Assembly: GCA_025360015.1 (NCBI GenBank)
Contig: JANYCZ010000073.1
Coordinates: forward strand, 1-32,451
From: Verrucomicrobiota bacterium
GTDB taxonomy: Bacteria > Verrucomicrobiota > Verrucomicrobiia > Verrucomicrobiales > Verrucomicrobiaceae
Reading direction: 5' to 3'
Length of the DNA: 32,451 bases
Below are positions 1 to 7,534 of the stretch, piece by piece. The notes below the pieces were generated by a model. The model saw nothing but the letters and a program-made list of their open reading frames with translations. It searched no databases and was not told the DNA's origin. The position numbers and the translations under genes were made by a program. Within the stretch, counting starts at the first letter, position 1. Every line of letters begins with the position of its first letter.

Positions 1-1
1 G

Positions 2-103
2 TGTGCCCTCGGTGCCATCATGCACAAGATCATCCGCGTCGCCTTTGGTGTGCTCAAACACGACACGCCCTTCGTGAAGAACTTCGCCAAACTGGAGGCC
101 TGA
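2..103 (+). CDS. IS110-family transposase, C-terminal end (partial)
   Basis: An open frame enters from the left edge and runs 33 codons to TGA at 101-103. It reads CALGAIMHKIIRVAFGVLKH and ends in FVKNFAKLEA. The pattern 'alMHKIIRVAFGVLK-x-tPF' matches the extreme C-terminus of IS110/IS116/IS902 transposases, which are DEDD-type recombinases. Only the tail is visible, so the catalytic residues and the 5' noncoding region (where IS110-group elements encode a guide RNA) lie outside the window. The right end of the element should lie a short distance after the stop, but IS110 ends lack clear inverted repeats and I cannot place it. Intactness cannot be judged. Confidence 0.7.
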   Translation, partial: CALGAIMHKIIRVAFGVLKHDTPFVKNFAKLEA

Positions 104-559
104 AAAAATCTAAATCTTCGCTCTTGCGCTGACCATATCTACGATAAGTCGCACCGTTGGTGCTGATGACGGACACATTGGATCGGCTGCCCAGTCCGTG
201 CCAGATCCAGCCCAGGTCTGCGCCCACCCCGGTAGCGATCTCGAGGAGTCTTCCAAAGATCATCAAGCATAGGGTTCGAATCTTCATGGTGCTGGACTTG
301 GTTCTTTGGGTTCGCTTGGATTGCTCTGGGTGTCCCGTCTGGGTGCTCAATGTCGATACACTGACGCCTGAAATCCATGCCAGGTTGGGCTGGGCCCTGC
401 ATGGGTATGGCGAGACTTTCTTCTTCAATCACGGCGTGCAGGTAGACAGCCAGCTCCACCTTGCGGGCGATTACGCCGCCAGCTTTGCTGCGAAGTGGCA
501 GGCGAGTTTTGCGTGAACGGGCGGTCCGACGTCCAGTGGGGGGCAAATATACGATGCCC
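104..559. other. Intergenic stretch without a supportable gene
   Basis: Three overlapping open frames exist here on both strands. None has a ribosome binding site or a recognisable domain, and the longest minus-strand frames run into the transposase tail. The best minus-strand candidate starts at 287 with a short hydrophobic segment (MKIRTLCLMIFGRLLEIA) but overlaps the transposase end, so I do not call it. The right end of the IS110 element probably lies near the start of this stretch. Confidence 0.4.
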
Positions 560-880
560 CGCGTGAAGGGCGCTCAGGGAAGGGCGTACGTCGCGGAAAG
601 AAGCGCTGCAGGCAGTCGAGTCCCCGGCGCGCGGGCCTCCGAGCCCGCAGCAGGTCGCTTCCACGCAGCGGGTGTGGCTGCATGCGGGACCTCGCAAGCA
701 CGAGGACCACTGGGACGCGAGAGCGATGGCTGCAGGGACGCTGCTGAGTTGCGGAGTTGCGGAGTTGCGTGTGTTTGCGGAGTGCTGCGGACTCGGAGGT
801 CCGCGCGCCAGTACCCTTGGGGCCTGCGTCGCTCCATTCCGTGACGACCGCCCTTAACCGAGTGACCAGGCACCATGCCT
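560..880. repeat. MITE-like palindromic element, copy 1
   Basis: The two ends are inverted versions of one another. The left end is CTCAG...AGGGCG..CGTCGCGGAA..GAAGCGCTGCAGGC from about 573. The right end is GTCGCTCCATTCCGTGACGACCGCCCTTAACCGAG, ending near 865. The interior contains GCGCGGGCCTCCGAGCCCGC (about 628-647), a GC-rich palindrome, then a segment shared nearly base for base with copies at 4428-4763 and 16640-16850. A second hairpin, CGGACTCGGAGGTCCGCG, lies near 796. Frames across it are repeat shadows. No transposase is inside, so mobility would need one supplied in trans. Confidence 0.65.
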
Positions 881-1048
881 CGCATCTTTTCTGCACAGCA
901 GCGCCCGCTTCAGCGCTGCTACTTTTTCAAACGGTAGCAGATGCCATTCATGCCAAGGCCTGGTCCTTTTCCTTTCCCCCCGCTCCTCCGCCACTTGCCA
1001 GCGCATGCCAGCCTGTGGTATGCCTCCCTCCTACCCCCGGCACCATCC

Positions 1049-1519
1049 ATGAGCAGACGCTTCACCCGGCCCAGACCCAGCATCGCTGCCACCGCCTTCT
1101 TTGAGGCGCAGGCCGCGGAGCGCAGCTTCGTCGCCCCGCTGGGCATTGGCAGCGTGATTGCCCTGCTGCTGGCGTGGGTCGCCCTGCTGGACCACGACCG
1201 TGGTTTCTGGCGCTGTGTCGAGTTCTGCATCTGGGCCACCGTGCTCTGGGGCGTCGCGCTGCGAGGTTACCGCGTGCGCATCCGAGACGGCGTACTCGAG
1301 TATCGGAATCCCCTCTACATCACGCAGCGCTGCCACCTCGGCGACATCCAGCAGTGCGTCCTCCGCTGGGAGGCCTCCATCCACAACGGCGTCCGCCACA
1401 CCCGGCTCATGCTCTACGTGAAGCTCCGCACCACCGATCCCCTGCGCATCCCCATGCCCCCCTTCAGCCCGGACGACCAGGCACACCTCCGCGAGCTCCT
1501 CGGTGCCATCCGAAAATGA
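1049..1519 (+). CDS. Small membrane protein with PH-like cytosolic domain
   Basis: A 156-residue protein, starting MSRRFTRPRPS. Two hydrophobic segments follow: GIGSVIALLLAWVALL (about residues 32-47) and FCIWATVLWGVALRG (about 59-73). The C-terminal half (RVRIRDGVLEYRNPLYITQRCHLGDIQ... onwards) has the strand pattern of bacterial PH-like (bPH/YdbT-type) domains, where a two-helix anchor precedes a small beta barrel. That assignment is by pattern, not by a diagnostic motif. An upstream in-frame ATG at 941 would add a proline-rich, unconserved-looking 36 residues; I prefer 1049. Neither start has a good ribosome binding site. It stands alone and converges on the toxin-antitoxin operon at 1620-3643. 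Function unknown. Confidence 0.65.
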   Translation: MSRRFTRPRPSIAATAFFEAQAAERSFVAPLGIGSVIALLLAWVALLDHDRGFWRCVEFCIWATVLWGVALRGYRVRIRDGVLEYRNPLYITQRCHLGDIQQCVLRWEASIHNGVRHTRLMLYVKLRTTDPLRIPMPPFSPDDQAHLRELLGAIRK

Positions 1520-1552
1520 GCAAGCCCAGCCTCAGCCGAGCGCGGGAAAGCT

Positions 1553-1607
1553 GCCCGGTAATCTTGATGTCGTGATTCACCCGAAGGGAAGGGTGCCGGG
1601 CATTTTT
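1553..1607. terminator. Possible bidirectional terminator between convergent genes
   Basis: CACCC (1578-1582) pairs with GGGTG (1591-1595) around a purine loop, and an outer GCCCGG (1553-1558) pairs with CCGGGC (1596-1601). The second arm is followed by ATTTTTG. It lies in the 100-base gap between the stops of the PH-like gene and the AbiEii-like gene. The T-run is short and the outer stem is distant, so this is tentative. Confidence 0.35.
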
Positions 1608-1619
1608 GTCGGGGTTCGT

Positions 1620-2516
1620 TCAGGCAATGTCAGCGTACCATCTGCCCAGTGTGCTGCGGATGATGGCGAAACTCTCGTCGCTCCAAGACTCGGATATCAC
1701 CTGTGAAACCCATTGATCATCATTCGAAAAGGTTTCAGCCACAATCCTGGCGGCCCGCTGAAATTCTGCCGTGGTCCTGAGTGCTTCAATGATCGTTGGA
1801 GTTGCATCGCTTTCATCACGGCTCACCATGGCCACCATTCGGCACACGTCTTGTGCGTGCTTGATGGCCTGGGCACGGGAAAACGCACGAAACTCCTCGG
1901 GCTTGTCTGGCTGGTTCGCACTCTTCCAACGATCATCCGCTGCGGTGAGCTTCATGATCGACCATGTGATCGGATTGGGCACCAGAACTGGCATTCCATC
2001 CACCTCAAATCGAAATGGATTCAGTGCGCTGCCAATGGCCTCAGGGTTCGTCCGTGCATGGAAACCGCGTTCTCTGAGCGAGGGCTTGCGTTTGACCCGA
2101 ATCCGATCCGCAGCCACGCCTGAATCGTGCGTGGATGGAAACGGTGCGTGCAGTTCCACGATCACCTTGCGCGCCTTTGGAAGCTCTTTGATGAACTGCC
2201 ACCTCGGATTTTTCGCACTTACTTTGAAGCCATGTTTCTCGATGGTTTGCAGAACCTGCGCATGGGCTGCTGCATCGGAGATCACATCCAGCCCAACCAC
2301 CAGATCGAGATCTTTCGTCACCCTCGGGCTGTTGTCTCGCCATTGGCTGATGGGCACGGCAATCGGCAGTTCGGGATGCTGCAGCAGCCAGCTTTGCTTC
2401 AAAAAGAGTCCATATCCTCCGGCAACCAAAATGCCACCGTCCCGCGCCTGAAACAGGTCTGCCAGCAGCGGGCCGAAAAGAGGCCGCATCTCATCTTGAA
2501 TGGTCATGAATCTCAC
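1620..2516 (-). CDS. AbiEii-like nucleotidyltransferase (putative toxin)
   Basis: A 298-residue protein of the nucleotidyltransferase fold. GGYGL (about residues 33-37) followed by RVTKDLDLVV (about 65-74, metal-binding D69 and D71) gives the GG...DxD signature of AbiEii/AbiGii and related polymerase-beta-like toxins. Such enzymes add nucleotides to RNA, tRNA acceptor stems in studied cases; the substrate here is unknown. I chose a GTG start at 2516 because AAGGAGGT lies six bases upstream and the start overlaps the preceding TGA by four bases (GTGA). An ATG at 2507, three codons later, is the alternative. It is the second gene of an operon with the 376-residue AbiEi-like protein, so it is translationally coupled to its likely antitoxin and silencer. 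Confidence 0.8.
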   Translation of the reverse strand: MRFMTIQDEMRPLFGPLLADLFQARDGGILVAGGYGLFLKQSWLLQHPELPIAVPISQWRDNSPRVTKDLDLVVGLDVISDAAAHAQVLQTIEKHGFKVSAKNPRWQFIKELPKARKVIVELHAPFPSTHDSGVAADRIRVKRKPSLRERGFHARTNPEAIGSALNPFRFEVDGMPVLVPNPITWSIMKLTAADDRWKSANQPDKPEEFRAFSRAQAIKHAQDVCRMVAMVSRDESDATPTIIEALRTTAEFQRAARIVAETFSNDDQWVSQVISESWSDESFAIIRSTLGRWYADIA

Positions 2517-3643
2517 TGCTTTACCTCCTTGAGGATTTGCTCGCGAATCTCCTTCGCCGCCTCCTGCTGCCGGGCATCGCCAGCCTGGAGTTCCAGCCAG
2601 GTTTGCAGTGGGCTCGCCCATCGGACTCCGTTCGCATCTGTTTCTTGATCGAAGAACGCCCCAGCGTCCTTGGTCGCCAGTAATTCAATGTCGGCAAAGC
2701 TGGGCACCGGTTCGTGGGTGCCCCCGAGTCTCGCCAAGGCCAGCCCCATGTCAGACACAACGATCCGCAGCGGTCCACCTTGAGCCAGCATCGCGTAACG
2801 ATTGACGGAAGACTCCCCGCTGACGGCCCAGAGCAGCTCGGGAGCAGATGAAAGGGCTTGTACCCAATCCGTTCCTTTCGGCAGTCGCAATGACTGCCGT
2901 GAATGATAGGGGGACATTTGCACCTTGGTGGATCGCCCCCCCGCACTGTCAGTGATATGCCGGAACTGAAGGCTCGTTTTCCATTCGCCGCCCAGCTTGT
3001 CCAGCAGGCGAAGTGGGTCACGAAGGCGGATGGCCCCCGACTCTTTGGATACAATCAAATCTTCAGTCATCGCCTGAACGGCCTTGGATACCTGAGGAAG
3101 AGAGAGTTCCCCACCTGCGCTGGTGATCGAAGCCGCCAGCTCGGACAGAGTCTCCCAATGGGGGCGCTTTAATAGCATCCTGGCCACCAATGCGGACCGC
3201 CCTCGGTACGGGTTGCTCAGGGGCCGTGAGTCACGAAACCGGTTTGGCGATCCGACCCGCACCACCCACAGCAGCCCAGGCACCATCACCACGCCATTGC
3301 CACAGAGATCCACACCACTGACTCCCTCTTTTTCGAGCTCCAATATTCGTTCGGGAGACAAGTACGGCACCTGAATCATCGGCCACTCACCCGCCTGCGT
3401 TGCGGCTCTTGCCTGGGCCACGGCCAGTTGGATATTTTGCGGAGTCCCCCGTGCCTTCGTTTCCACGACAAAGGGAAATACCTCGGCTCGATCAGGCACG
3501 CTCACTTCCAGCCGGGCATCCCCCTTGTCCTTTGGACCACCCAGGATCACACAGGATCTGATAACAAGCGGTGCCAGCAAAACCTCACCCACTTGAAAGC
3601 GGGAGAGCATCGTTGATTCCGTGATTTGCGTATGATGGGACAT
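2513..3643 (-). CDS. AbiEi-like antitoxin/autoregulator
   Basis: About 376 residues. The N-terminal third (ARLEVSV...FPFVVETKARGTPQNIQLAVAQ, about residues 43-77) looks like a PD-(D/E)xK-type fold with an E-x-K pair (E61, K63). It is followed by GVSGVDLCGNGVVMVPGLLW (about 107-126), a segment typical of AbiEi-type winged-helix proteins with a nuclease-like domain. A helix-turn-helix-like region follows (ALVARMLLKRPHWETLSELAASI... about 151-200). In type IV systems the first gene neutralises the nucleotidyltransferase and represses its own promoter; the palindromes at 3644-3724 fit that. The start is uncertain: ATG at 3643 sits against the proximal palindrome, and ATG at 3610 (MLSRFQVGE) is 11 codons shorter. 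It overlaps the toxin start by four bases. Confidence 0.75.
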   Translation of the reverse strand: MSHHTQITESTMLSRFQVGEVLLAPLVIRSCVILGGPKDKGDARLEVSVPDRAEVFPFVVETKARGTPQNIQLAVAQARAATQAGEWPMIQVPYLSPERILELEKEGVSGVDLCGNGVVMVPGLLWVVRVGSPNRFRDSRPLSNPYRGRSALVARMLLKRPHWETLSELAASITSAGGELSLPQVSKAVQAMTEDLIVSKESGAIRLRDPLRLLDKLGGEWKTSLQFRHITDSAGGRSTKVQMSPYHSRQSLRLPKGTDWVQALSSAPELLWAVSGESSVNRYAMLAQGGPLRIVVSDMGLALARLGGTHEPVPSFADIELLATKDAGAFFDQETDANGVRWASPLQTWLELQAGDARQQEAAKEIREQILKEVKQ

Positions 3644-3724
3644 TTTCCGCTGTGGGAAAGATACACGAAATAAGAAAATAACAACCAGTTTTCTTATTAT
3701 CAGGAGTTTTCCCGCACAGGAAAA
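3644..3724 (-). promoter_or_regulatory. Operator array of three palindromes upstream of the AbiEi-like gene
   Basis: TTTCC-GCTGTG-GGAAA lies at 3644-3659 and TTTTCC-CGCACA-GGAAAA at 3707-3724. They share half-sites and a six-base spacer, and their starts are 63 bases apart, about six helical turns. Between them AATAAGAAAA (3669-3678) and TTTTCTTATT (3689-3698) form a perfect ten-base inverted repeat with a ten-base spacer. The stretch is much more AT-rich than its surroundings, as a promoter would be. Characterised AbiEi proteins bind inverted repeats in their own promoter. I infer the TTTTCC-N6-GGAAAA pair is the operator; exact -35/-10 boxes are not clear. Confidence 0.65.
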
Positions 3725-3886
3725 TCTGTTTTTTAGCACACGACCGCCATTCCTATCCGGCAGCCTGGGCGCCTTCACCCCCCAGAAGGAACTCGCGCGT
3801 GGCGCGGCGGTCGCTAGGCACCCCTGTTCAAACAGTTAGCACGATTCTTTGCATCTTGCAGTCGCGAGGGGAGTTGTACTCATACT

Positions 3887-4393
3887 ATGAATACTTCATC
3901 CTTCACCCTGATTCCCCTGGCGGTGCTGGCGTTTGCCTGCCCTGCCAGAGCCCAAGTACCGGCGGAAACCATCCTGCCTGCCATCATTCCTGCCAGCCAG
4001 ACCCACGCCCCCGTGAAAGCGGAGCATGCCTCCGCCACCCCTCCCAGCGCTGGCGCGGCGGCGGCTGCGCTTGCGCCGGTGCATGCCGCAGGCGTCGTGG
4101 TCAATCCCACCCCCACACGCCCGGCGGTCAGCCCGCCGCACGCCACCGTTTTCTCAGAGAACAGCGGCCCCCGCCGAGATCAAACCGTGACCTACTATCT
4201 CCCGGTCGGAGCCATCTCTCCCCGGTCCGGGCTGCGCACCTACCCTGGTAACACGGCGGCGCAGATCACCAACGGCTCCACCCGCGCCTCCAGCGGCATG
4301 GCCGCAGGCAGCACGGCGGCCCGGCTCGCTGGCAGCAATGGGACCAGAGCCAGCCAAGCCTCCACCAGGGCACGCACCGTGGGCACCCGCTGA
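3887..4393 (+). CDS. Small secreted Ala/Ser/Thr-rich protein, unknown function
   Basis: A 168-residue protein beginning MNTSSFTLIPLAVLAFACPARAQ, a clear signal peptide with cleavage expected after ARA. The mature part is Ala-, Pro-, Ser- and Thr-rich with one less biased patch (PRRDQTVTYYLPVGAISP...), then a basic Ser/Thr/Arg tail ending RTVGTR. No domain recognised. A purine-rich AGGGGAG lies 13 bases before the ATG, a weak ribosome binding site. It likely acts outside the cytoplasm; the low-complexity composition suggests a disordered envelope or surface protein. Confidence 0.6.
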   Translation: MNTSSFTLIPLAVLAFACPARAQVPAETILPAIIPASQTHAPVKAEHASATPPSAGAAAAALAPVHAAGVVVNPTPTRPAVSPPHATVFSENSGPRRDQTVTYYLPVGAISPRSGLRTYPGNTAAQITNGSTRASSGMAAGSTAARLAGSNGTRASQASTRARTVGTR

Positions 4394-4427
4394 AGCGGCC
4401 ACCGCAGAGATGATTTGCCGATAAGTC

Positions 4428-4763
4428 GCCAGGCCACAATGGCACTCAGTCAAAGCGGGGCTTCGTTCGTTTTCTCACCGCCTACCAAGCCCGGGGCTCC
4501 GCTGAAAAAAACGCTCCCTGGCGCGCGGGCCTCCGAGCCCGCAGCAGGTCGCTCACACGCGGCGGGTGTGGCTGCATGAGGGACACCGCAAACACGAAGA
4601 CCTCGGGGGGACGCGAGAGCGATGGCGGCAGGGGCGCTGCGGAGTTGCGTGTGTTTGCGCAGTGCTGCGGACTGGAAGTCCGCGCTCCGGGGGCGCTTTG
4701 GCCTGCAGCGCTTCATTCCGCGACGACCGCCCTCAACTGAGGGACATTCTTGCCAGGCCATTT
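4428..4763. repeat. MITE-like palindromic element, copy 2
   Basis: The left end contains AATGGCACTCAGTCAAAG from 4439, and the right end contains CCGCCCTCAACTGAGGGACATTC near 4729-4751. The right end inverted gives GAATGTCCCTCAG, which aligns with the left end. The interior carries GCGCGGGCCTCCGAGCCCGC at about 4523 and the hairpin GCGGACTGGAAGTCCGC near 4667, both shared with copies 1 and 5. The element fills most of the gap between two secreted-protein genes. Confidence 0.65.
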
Positions 4764-4823
4764 TTCCCTGAAAAAGCGGTAAGGCAGAAGCCGCATGCAT
4801 GCGTGAATGGCCCGGCTGAAGAA

Positions 4824-4904
4824 GGCAAAGGAATGGATCGGCAAAGGAATGCCAGATCCCAGATCGGATGGGCTCGGCTGCATGGAACCGTCCATTCCTT
4901 TGCC
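4824..4904. repeat. Short inverted-repeat element with GGCAAAGGAATG ends
   Basis: GGCAAAGGAATG occurs twice at the left (4824-4835 and 4840-4851), and CATTCCTTTGCC closes the right end (4893-4904). The core GATCCCAGATCGGATGG is shared with degenerate copies at 6194-6260 and 6461-6527. The same terminal motif flanks the larger element at 16571-16995. No coding capacity. Confidence 0.6.
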
Positions 4905-5257
4905 AAATATTAATCATGGGAGGCTGTGCTGGTGAGGCGGATGCGCCCCCGGCGGGGGCAGGGGTGAAGAGCCAGGGTGCAGGATGCTTTATCGTGGTAT
5001 TGAATACTATGTGATGGTCTAGGGTGCATGGCGCGGTGTGTGCCACGGCTCGTGCTTTGTCAGCCCCCATTTTTCCCGCTGCCGGTGTCTGTGTTCGGGA
5101 CTGGGACGCTGCCAGGGCCGGCACCCGCCCATGAGCGGCTGCGTGGGCCCGTGGCTGCTGCACCCCTATGGGCGCATCCGCACAGATCCCGACACAGCCA
5201 GGCCCGGCAGCTCCGATGTTGCAGTTGTAAATCACCACCAACCAAACAACCAGTTCC
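4905..5257. other. Intergenic leader of the Gly/Ser-rich gene
   Basis: No supportable gene. A G-rich tract (GCCCCCGGCGGGGGC) near 4947 can form a short hairpin. Short frames on both strands have no domain or ribosome binding site. The promoter of the gene starting at 5258 must lie here, but I see no convincing -35/-10 pair. Confidence 0.35.
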
Positions 5258-5962
5258 ATGAAAACGAAAAATCTCCTTAGCACCCTCGCGGCCACCCTTC
5301 TGGCCGTCTCCCTGAATGCACAATCCGGCGGCGGCGGAGGCGGCGGTGCTGGAGGCGGCGGCGGTAGCGGCGGAGGAAGTAGCGGCGGCGGAAGCGGAGG
5401 CGGCAGCGCTGGTAGCGGCGGCAGTGGCAGCGGTACGGCCAGCGGCTCGGGCACAGGTAGCGGCTCCTCCTCCGGCAGCGGCACAGGCGGCACCGGATCG
5501 AGCGCGGGCAGCACAGGCAGCGGCAGCGGCACCGGCTCAGTCAACGGCAGCACCGGCAGCGGCTCAGTCAGCGGCAGCAGCACCGGCAGCGGCTCGGTCA
5601 ATGGCAGCGGCAGCAGCTCAGTCAACGGCAGCACGGGCGGCTCGGTCAACGGCAACGGCACCTCCTCCAGCAATGCCACTTCTCCCAGCACCGGCAATTC
5701 CCCCAGCGACCGCATGGCTCCCGGAGGCTCTGTCCCCAGCGGCATCACCAAGAACAGCGCGGCCACCCATGGCGCAGGCACCAGCGCCAGCACCCCCAGC
5801 ACGGGCTCTGCCAGCGGCAGCACCAGTGCGGGCACCAGCACCGCCACTCCCGGCAAGGCCCACACCGCACCTGGCAAGGACTTGGACACCGCCCCCGGCC
5901 AGGTGAAAAAAGATCCCGACGCGAGAGACAGCTCTGCCGATCGCGACAGAGACAAGAAGTAA
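5258..5962 (+). CDS. Secreted Gly/Ser-repeat protein
   Basis: A 234-residue protein with the signal peptide MKTKNLLSTLAATLLAVSLNAQ, a run of Gly and Ser of about 100 residues with repeated GSG, SGSGTG, TGSGSVNGS-type units, then a less extreme Ser/Thr/Pro region and a charged tail (VKKDPDARDSSADRDRDKK). The codons mix GGC, AGC and ACC, so this is not a pure microsatellite and the reading frame is probably real. An Ala-rich frame on the same strand is its +1 shadow. It may be a disordered envelope or matrix protein. The repeat tract is prone to slippage. Function unknown. Confidence 0.65.
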   Translation: MKTKNLLSTLAATLLAVSLNAQSGGGGGGGAGGGGGSGGGSSGGGSGGGSAGSGGSGSGTASGSGTGSGSSSGSGTGGTGSSAGSTGSGSGTGSVNGSTGSGSVSGSSTGSGSVNGSGSSSVNGSTGGSVNGNGTSSSNATSPSTGNSPSDRMAPGGSVPSGITKNSAATHGAGTSASTPSTGSASGSTSAGTSTATPGKAHTAPGKDLDTAPGQVKKDPDARDSSADRDRDKK

Positions 5963-6121
5963 GAAGCACGAGCGCCTGATGTGTGAGAGCGTGGAACGCC
6001 CTGCGTCTTCTTCTCACCGGCCTCACGTCCGGGCCCCGGCACCCTGCGAGCGCAATCTCGCAGGGTGCCACTGCGTCCGGCGGTCACGGTCCCGCCCACC
6101 CACCCACCGCAGCCGTAAAAC

Positions 6122-6173
6122 AAAAAACATGCCAGGCATTATGTACAAAAAAACATGCCAGGCATTATGTACA
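6122..6173. repeat. 26-base tandem duplication ending in the GCATTATGTAC motif
   Basis: CATGCCAGGCATTATGTAC occurs twice, preceded by poly-A, with a 26-base period. ATGCCAGGCAT is nearly palindromic. The motif recurs at 6421 and, in diverged form, at 6877 and 7310, where it lies at the outer edge of the MITE-like element. It appears to be the distal end of that repeat family. Confidence 0.6.
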
Positions 6174-6668
6174 GAAATATGGCCAAGAAAGAGGCGCAAA
6201 GGAACGCCGGATCCCAGATCGGATGGACACGCCTGCATGGAATCAGTCCACCCCTTTGCCACATGAGCACGGAGAAAACATGCCACGCACAAATGGCACT
6301 CGGTAAAGGACCGTCATCGCGAAATGAAACGCTACAGGCCAAAGCGCCCCGGAGCGCGGACTTCAGTCCGCAGCACTCCGCGAGCACCCATGCCTCCGCA
6401 GAAAAACATGCCAAGAAAAACATGCCAGGCATTATGTACAGAGTTATGGCCAAGAAAGAGGCGCAAAGGAACGCCGGATCCCAGATCGGAAGGACACGCC
6501 TGCATGGAATCAGTCCATCCCTTTGCCACATGAGCACGGAGAAAACATGCCACGCACAAATGGCACTCGGTAAAGGACCGTCATCGCGAAATGAAACGCT
6601 GCAGGCCAAAGCGCACCGGAGCGCGGACTTCAGTCCGCAGCACTCCGCGAGCACCCATGCCTCCGCAG
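6154..6668. repeat. Direct duplication, 267-base period
   Basis: The block beginning CATGCCAGGCATTATGTAC at 6154 is repeated from 6421 with a few substitutions, up to the CCTCCGCAG at 6393-6401 and 6660-6668. Each unit holds a degenerate GCAAAGGAA...CTTTGCC element, then AATGGCACTCGGTAAAGGACC, then the right part of the MITE-like family in inverted orientation, including GCGCGGACTTCAGTCCGC. Frames spanning it have no coding features. It is a composite of two repeat families that was then duplicated. Confidence 0.7.
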
Positions 6669-6876
6669 GTCCCCCAGAGCCCCAGCACTCAGCAAACACC
6701 CATGCCTCTGCACGATCCCTCAGCGTCGCAGCATCAGCGCCCCCCTCCTGCTTGCCAGCCGCAGCCTGGGCAAGTGACTCTTCAGCCCGAGCGACCTGCT
6801 GCCTTCTCCGCCAAGGCTTCGAAAACCAGCACGGACTCGGGAAAAAAACATGCCTAAAAAAACATGCCTAAAAAAA

Positions 6877-7319
6877 CATGCCTGGCATGAATGGCACTCA
6901 GTTAAGCGCGTTCGTCGAGCCACAGGCGCACCCTGTTCTCGCGCCGTGGGCCAACGGCCCGCAGGATTCAGCCCAGGGCGGCACGCCCTGGGTGTGGGAT
7001 GACGCGGCATTCTCTCTCAAGGCCGCGCTCTGAAGGAGCGCAGGAGCAGCTGCGGGATCATCTGCAACGTTCATGCTGGCTTACCCATCGCACGCTCTCC
7101 TGCGCCCATTCAGGGCGCGACCTTGGGCTGGCGGGTGATGTGGGTCGTTTGTCCCAGGGCAGCACTCGCCAAGGCTCGGCCCGCCCTGGGCTGAGTCCTT
7201 CGCGCCGTTGGCGCGGCAGAAGACTCGTGCACACGCACTCAGGATGGAAAGAACTCTTCTTCAGCGATCACCGGCCTTAACTGAGTGCCATTCATGCGAT
7301 GCCATTCATGCCGGGCATT
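6877..7319. repeat. MITE-like element with near-perfect terminal inverted repeats
   Basis: The left end has CATGCCTGGCATGAATGGC followed by ACTCAGTTAAG. The right end has CTTAACTGAGTGCCATT at about 7276, then GCCATTCATGCCGGGCAT, so the ends match in inverted orientation over about 30 bases. The right copy carries a small internal duplication of ATGAATGGC. The interior differs from copies 1 and 2: it has CCCAGGGCGGCACGCCCTGGG near 6971 and a related GC-rich hairpin near 7155-7195. A 93-residue frame inside is repeat shadow. With the neighbouring tandem blocks it explains the long gene-free stretch 5963-7504. Confidence 0.7.
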
Positions 7320-7323
7320 ATGT

Positions 7324-7534
7324 GCAGATGTGCAGAGCAGCGTGTTGATTGCCAATTGACTGGCTTTGGAGCGGGGCGCTTGTCATTGCGCGTGGCCCTG
7401 CCGAGGTGCAGCGTTTTTCATGGGATCTGTGGAACATCATGAACCCCAATTCACCTTGCGGTCACACGCCACCGGGTATCTTCCGCCGCACCAACCACGC
7501 GCCCATGAAATACCTCCTCGCCGCCCTCCTGCTG
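7324..7534 (+). repeat. Leader and signal-peptide segment shared with 9299-9507
   Basis: From GTGCAGAGCAGCGTG to the start of the secreted-protein gene this DNA matches 9299-9507 closely. It includes the identical stretch around GGATCTGTGGAACATCATGA and the first codons of the signal peptide. This places the promoter region inside the duplicated unit. Confidence 0.65.

Noticed and set aside
54..546. Overlapping open frames on both strands after the transposase tail
   Set aside because: No domain, no ribosome binding site; the minus-strand frames run into the transposase C-terminus, and the three frames compete for the same DNA.
461..896. Several Arg/Ala-rich frames of 60-140 residues
   Set aside because: They lie on a palindromic repeat whose other copies have different frame breaks.
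5316..5906. Ala-rich frame on the same strand as the Gly/Ser-rich gene
   Set aside because: It is the shifted frame of GGC/AGC repeats and lacks a signal peptide; the Gly/Ser frame has one.
4450..6123. 557-residue minus-strand frame with Pro/Leu repeats
   Set aside because: It is antisense to the Gly/Ser gene and extends through two repeat elements; its open length is due to GC-rich composition.
6139..6699. 186-residue minus-strand frame with an internal repeat
   Set aside because: The repeat mirrors the 267-base DNA duplication and contains no independent coding signal.
6999..7280. 93-residue frame inside the inverted-repeat element
   Set aside because: Bounded by terminal inverted repeats, Arg/Ser-rich, no ribosome binding site; repeat shadow.
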